A stretch of DNA of 64,000 nucleotides, taken from Nocardia niwae NBRC 108934 = DSM 45340 (GTDB taxonomy: Bacteria > Actinomycetota > Actinomycetes > Mycobacteriales > Mycobacteriaceae). Under the pieces are notes generated by a model that was not told the DNA's origin, made no database searches, and saw only the letters and a list, made by a program, of their open reading frames with translations. Of this stretch, positions 61,564-64,000 are shown in pieces (within the stretch, counting starts at the first letter, position 1; every line of letters starts with the position of its first letter). The DNA lies in NCBI RefSeq assembly GCF_001613465.1, contig NZ_BDCK01000037.1, forward strand, positions 1 to 64,000. The letters run 5' to 3'. The position numbers were made by a program, and so were the translations under genes.

Positions 61564-63350
61564 GTGAATTCGACCACGAGGTCGTGATCGTCGGGCTCGG
61601 CCCGACCGGCCTCACCCTGGCCAACCTGCTCGGCCGGCGCGGCATCGACGTGCTCGTCCTCGAACGCGAACCCGAGTACTACGGCCTGGCCCGCGCGGTC
61701 TACACCGACGACGAATGCATGCGGATCTTCCAGACCGCAGGTGTCGCCGACGAGATCCACGCCGAGATGAACCTCGATTCCACCGTGCAGTGGGTCCGCG
61801 GCGACGGAAAGGTGCTCGCGCAGTTCAACCAGATCGACCGGCCCCTGGGCTGGCCGGTGTCCAACTTCCTCTACCAGCCCTACTTGGAGAACAGCCTGGA
61901 GCGCGCGCTCGACCGGTACCCGCACGTCACCGTGCGCCGCGGCCGCGCCGTAACCGGTTTCGACCAGGACGCCGAGTCGGTGGGCGTCGAGCACGCCACC
62001 TGCACGGGTACCGGCTACGGCAAACGCGATGCGGAGATCGATCCCGGCAGCACTGAGCGGGTGCGGGCGAAGTTCCTCGTCGGCTGCGACGGCGGGCGCA
62101 GCGTCGTGCGCACCGAGCTGGGAATCGATATGTCCGGCACCAGCTTTCCCGAGCGCTGGCTGGTCGTCGACCTGAAGGCGCGCGAGGGCGTCGACGCGTT
62201 CCGGCACCTGCCCTACTTCGACTTCGTCTGCGACCCCGAGTTGCCCATCGTGTCCTGCCCGCAGCCGGATAGGCACCACCGCTTCGAGTTCATGCTGTGC
62301 GACGGCCAGACCAAGGAGGAGATGGAGGACTCGGATACCGTGCGCCGCCACATCTCTCGCTACGTCGACCCCGACGAGGTCGAGGTGCTGCGCAAGCTCG
62401 TCTACACCTTCAACGCCGTGGTAGCCGACCGCTGGCGCGAAGGCCGAATCCTGATCGCCGGCGACGCCGCGCACATGACCCCACAGTTCATCGGTCAGGG
62501 TATGAATTCCGGCGTCCGCGACGCGGATAATCTGTCCTGGAAGCTGACCGCCATCCTGCGCCACGGCGCGGACCCGGCGATCCTGGACAGTTACGAGACC
62601 GAGCGCCGACCACACGCCAAGGCCATGATCGACCTGTCGGTGTTCAACAAGAACGTCGTCTCCCTGGACAACCGCTTCCTCGCAGCCGCCCGCGACAGCC
62701 TCATGTCCACCACGGTGCGGGTCCCCGGTCTCGGCGGCTGGATCCGCCAGGCGAAATTCAAACCCGCCCCACGCTTCCGCCGCGGCGCCTACCTGGGCCT
62801 GCCCCGCCCGTGGATCCGCGGCGTGCAGGGCCGGCTGGCGCCGCAGCCGCAGGTGCGCAGCTACGACGGGCGCCACCTCCGGCTCGACGACTGCCTCGGC
62901 GACGGGTTCGCCGTGCTCGGCTACGGGTCCGACCCGCGCCGCACCTTCTCCGCCGGGGACCTGGAAGTCCTGCGCGCACTCGATACCCGCTTCGTCACGG
63001 TCTACTCGCTGGGCGGGCGTCCGCAGGGGAAGCCGGGCGACGGCCGCGACGACCTCACCGACATCGAGGACCACACCGGTGCACTGGTGCGCTGGTTCCG
63101 CCGGGCCCGGGTTCACCCGGGCGGAGTCGTGCTGCTGCGCCCGGACCGGTACGTCTTCGGCACGGCAGCACCGCAGGAGAGCGCGACGCTGGTCGCCGCA
63201 CTCGACCGCCAGCTCCGCCTCCCTCCTCCGGTCCCCACCGAGGCCACAACACGCCGGGTGCCCGGATCCGCCGCGCCGCGGACGGCGGCGGTGCCCGACC
63301 CCGGGCCCGACATGCGCGCCGCTGCCGCTACTTCGTCGGAGCGGACCTGA
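61560..63350 (+). CDS. FAD-dependent aromatic hydroxylase (MhpA-like)
   Basis: A 596-residue class A flavin monooxygenase. Motifs: GLGPTGLTLANLLGRRGIDVLVLEREPE (Rossmann, residues 12-39), FLVGCDGGRSVVRTELG (DG motif, near 178), and ILIAGDAAHMTPQFIGQGMNSGVRDADNLSWKL (GD motif, near 300). Best matched to 3-(3-hydroxyphenyl)propionate hydroxylase MhpA, which makes the catechol used by extradiol dioxygenases. The last 40 residues are Pro/Ala-rich and variable. Last gene of the operon. The real substrate may be another hydroxylated aromatic acid. Confidence 0.9.
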   Translation: MSEFDHEVVIVGLGPTGLTLANLLGRRGIDVLVLEREPEYYGLARAVYTDDECMRIFQTAGVADEIHAEMNLDSTVQWVRGDGKVLAQFNQIDRPLGWPVSNFLYQPYLENSLERALDRYPHVTVRRGRAVTGFDQDAESVGVEHATCTGTGYGKRDAEIDPGSTERVRAKFLVGCDGGRSVVRTELGIDMSGTSFPERWLVVDLKAREGVDAFRHLPYFDFVCDPELPIVSCPQPDRHHRFEFMLCDGQTKEEMEDSDTVRRHISRYVDPDEVEVLRKLVYTFNAVVADRWREGRILIAGDAAHMTPQFIGQGMNSGVRDADNLSWKLTAILRHGADPAILDSYETERRPHAKAMIDLSVFNKNVVSLDNRFLAAARDSLMSTTVRVPGLGGWIRQAKFKPAPRFRRGAYLGLPRPWIRGVQGRLAPQPQVRSYDGRHLRLDDCLGDGFAVLGYGSDPRRTFSAGDLEVLRALDTRFVTVYSLGGRPQGKPGDGRDDLTDIEDHTGALVRWFRRARVHPGGVVLLRPDRYVFGTAAPQESATLVAALDRQLRLPPPVPTEATTRRVPGSAAPRTAAVPDPGPDMRAAAATSSERT

Positions 63351-63966
63351 TCTTCCGACCTCGACCTACTCATCCGGCCACATCTCACACCGGCAGCGTG
63401 ATCGCTCTCCGGTTCGCCGTACGGTGAGAACTCCCCGGGGAGGTCCGGGTCCTATCGGACACCCACCGTTGGCAGGCGTCCGGTAGTCAGTCCAGGAGGG
63501 ATCGGCCGCCATTCCGCCGACCTGGTCGAATACGCAGCGAGCCGGGCCCCCGCCGGATAGCCGGACCCGCGCGGCACCCGCCGTCGTCTATCCGAGCGCC
63601 AGCATCGCCTCGGTGACCTCGCCGATGGCCGCGTCGGGGATCGCAGGGCGAGATCGAGTCCATGCCCACCTTGGTCTACCAGCGCATCGAGAAGAGCGGC
63701 CTGCCCCGAACGGGCCGGTCTCGTCGGTAGCCCGCGCCGGAGGAGTCGCGGGCGCGGCGCGGTGGTCGAACCTTCGAGCGCAGGCGGCCGCGAGTGCGTA
63801 CGGCATCCGGATGGTCCCCGTTCGGAAGCCACCGCTGAAGGGCGGAATGGATAGTCGGGTGGCGTTCGAGCTTGCCACACGCGCAGGTCCTTCGGTGGCG
63901 CTACCTATTGCCACTGCGGGGATTTCGTGTTTGCGAGCCGCCGAGCAACGGGTTAAGGATGGCTAC
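63351..63966. other. Intergenic region with possible gene remnants
   Basis: About 615 bp after the hydroxylase. A short plus-strand frame ending at 63730 (EIESMPTLVYQRIEKSGLP) and a minus-strand frame near 63800-63914 (NATRLSIPPFSGGFRTGTIR) look protein-like but are short and isolated. No family was recognised. AAGGA at 63955-63959 is the ribosome binding site of the next gene. Confidence 0.35.
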
Positions 63967-64000
63967 ATGTCGCATGCCCCGATATCGCTGCGTGAACTCC
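63967..64000 (+). CDS. Start of a gene cut by the window edge
   Basis: ATG 63967 with AAGGA seven bases upstream opens a frame reading MSHAPISLREL up to the window end. Too short to name. Confidence 0.4.
   Translation, partial: MSHAPISLREL

Noticed and set aside
1..64000. tRNA, rRNA, CRISPR arrays, transposases or att sites
   Set aside because: Read for conserved tRNA and rRNA stretches, regular repeats with spacers, and transposase motifs; none was convincing, though a covariance-model search would be more sensitive.

Overview
The window reads as chromosomal DNA of a high-GC mycolic-acid actinomycete, most likely Nocardia or a close relative. Codon third positions are almost always G or C. 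The markers are mycobacteria/Nocardia-type: a homologue of the phthiodiolone ketoreductase of Mycobacterium tuberculosis, an LppA-family lipoprotein, a LIP-family secreted lipase, a PCu(A)C/DyP copper pair and many TetR regulators. No rRNA, tRNA, CRISPR array or insertion sequence was recognised.

Region 1 (about 0.7-21 kb) is a biosynthetic gene cluster. A StrR/NovG-type ParB-fold activator (2560-3486) heads a co-directional run: MMPL exporter, F420-type ketoreductase, single-module reducing type I PKS (KS-AT-DH-ER-KR-ACP, no thioesterase), an AvrD-family protein, a small P-loop kinase-like protein and a SAM methyltransferase. A strong hairpin follows. Next come a large LuxR-type ATPase regulator, an FAD monooxygenase and a P450 that lacks the ExxR motif. 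AvrD makes syringolide-type acyl-sugar signals in Pseudomonas syringae, so this cluster may make an exported syringolide-like or butenolide-like polyketide. A perfect 29-bp palindrome matching the StrR/NovG binding consensus lies inside the activator gene.

Region 2 (21.5-34 kb) is mostly housekeeping and transport: a TPP riboswitch with a CytX-type permease, a DUF72 protein, a LOG-like protein, a TetR regulator joined in frame to an alpha/beta hydrolase, a BrnT/BrnA-like toxin-antitoxin pair, a two-component system with a DUF4153/DUF4173-type membrane protein, and a MarR/MFS divergent pair.

Region 3 (33-46.5 kb) holds a secreted lipase with a divergent TetR, an endonuclease/phosphatase-fold protein, a copper chaperone with a Tat-exported DyP peroxidase, a TetR facing a decayed alcohol dehydrogenase, secreted proteins, an AraC regulator, a dienelactone hydrolase, and an SDR with a divergent TetR.

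Region 4 (47-57.4 kb) holds a four-gene OpuC/ProU-type osmoprotectant ABC operon with ATGA junctions, a HelR-type RNA polymerase ATPase behind a rifamycin-associated element, a cupin with a divergent DJ-1/AraC regulator, an LppA-like lipoprotein, and a TetR with an MpaB/DUF2236 oxygenase.

Region 5 (57.4-64 kb) has two poorly characterised reading frames. It then has a three-gene aromatic meta-cleavage operon (hydrolase, extradiol dioxygenase, flavin hydroxylase) preceded by three regularly spaced copies of a dyad. The window ends just inside another gene.
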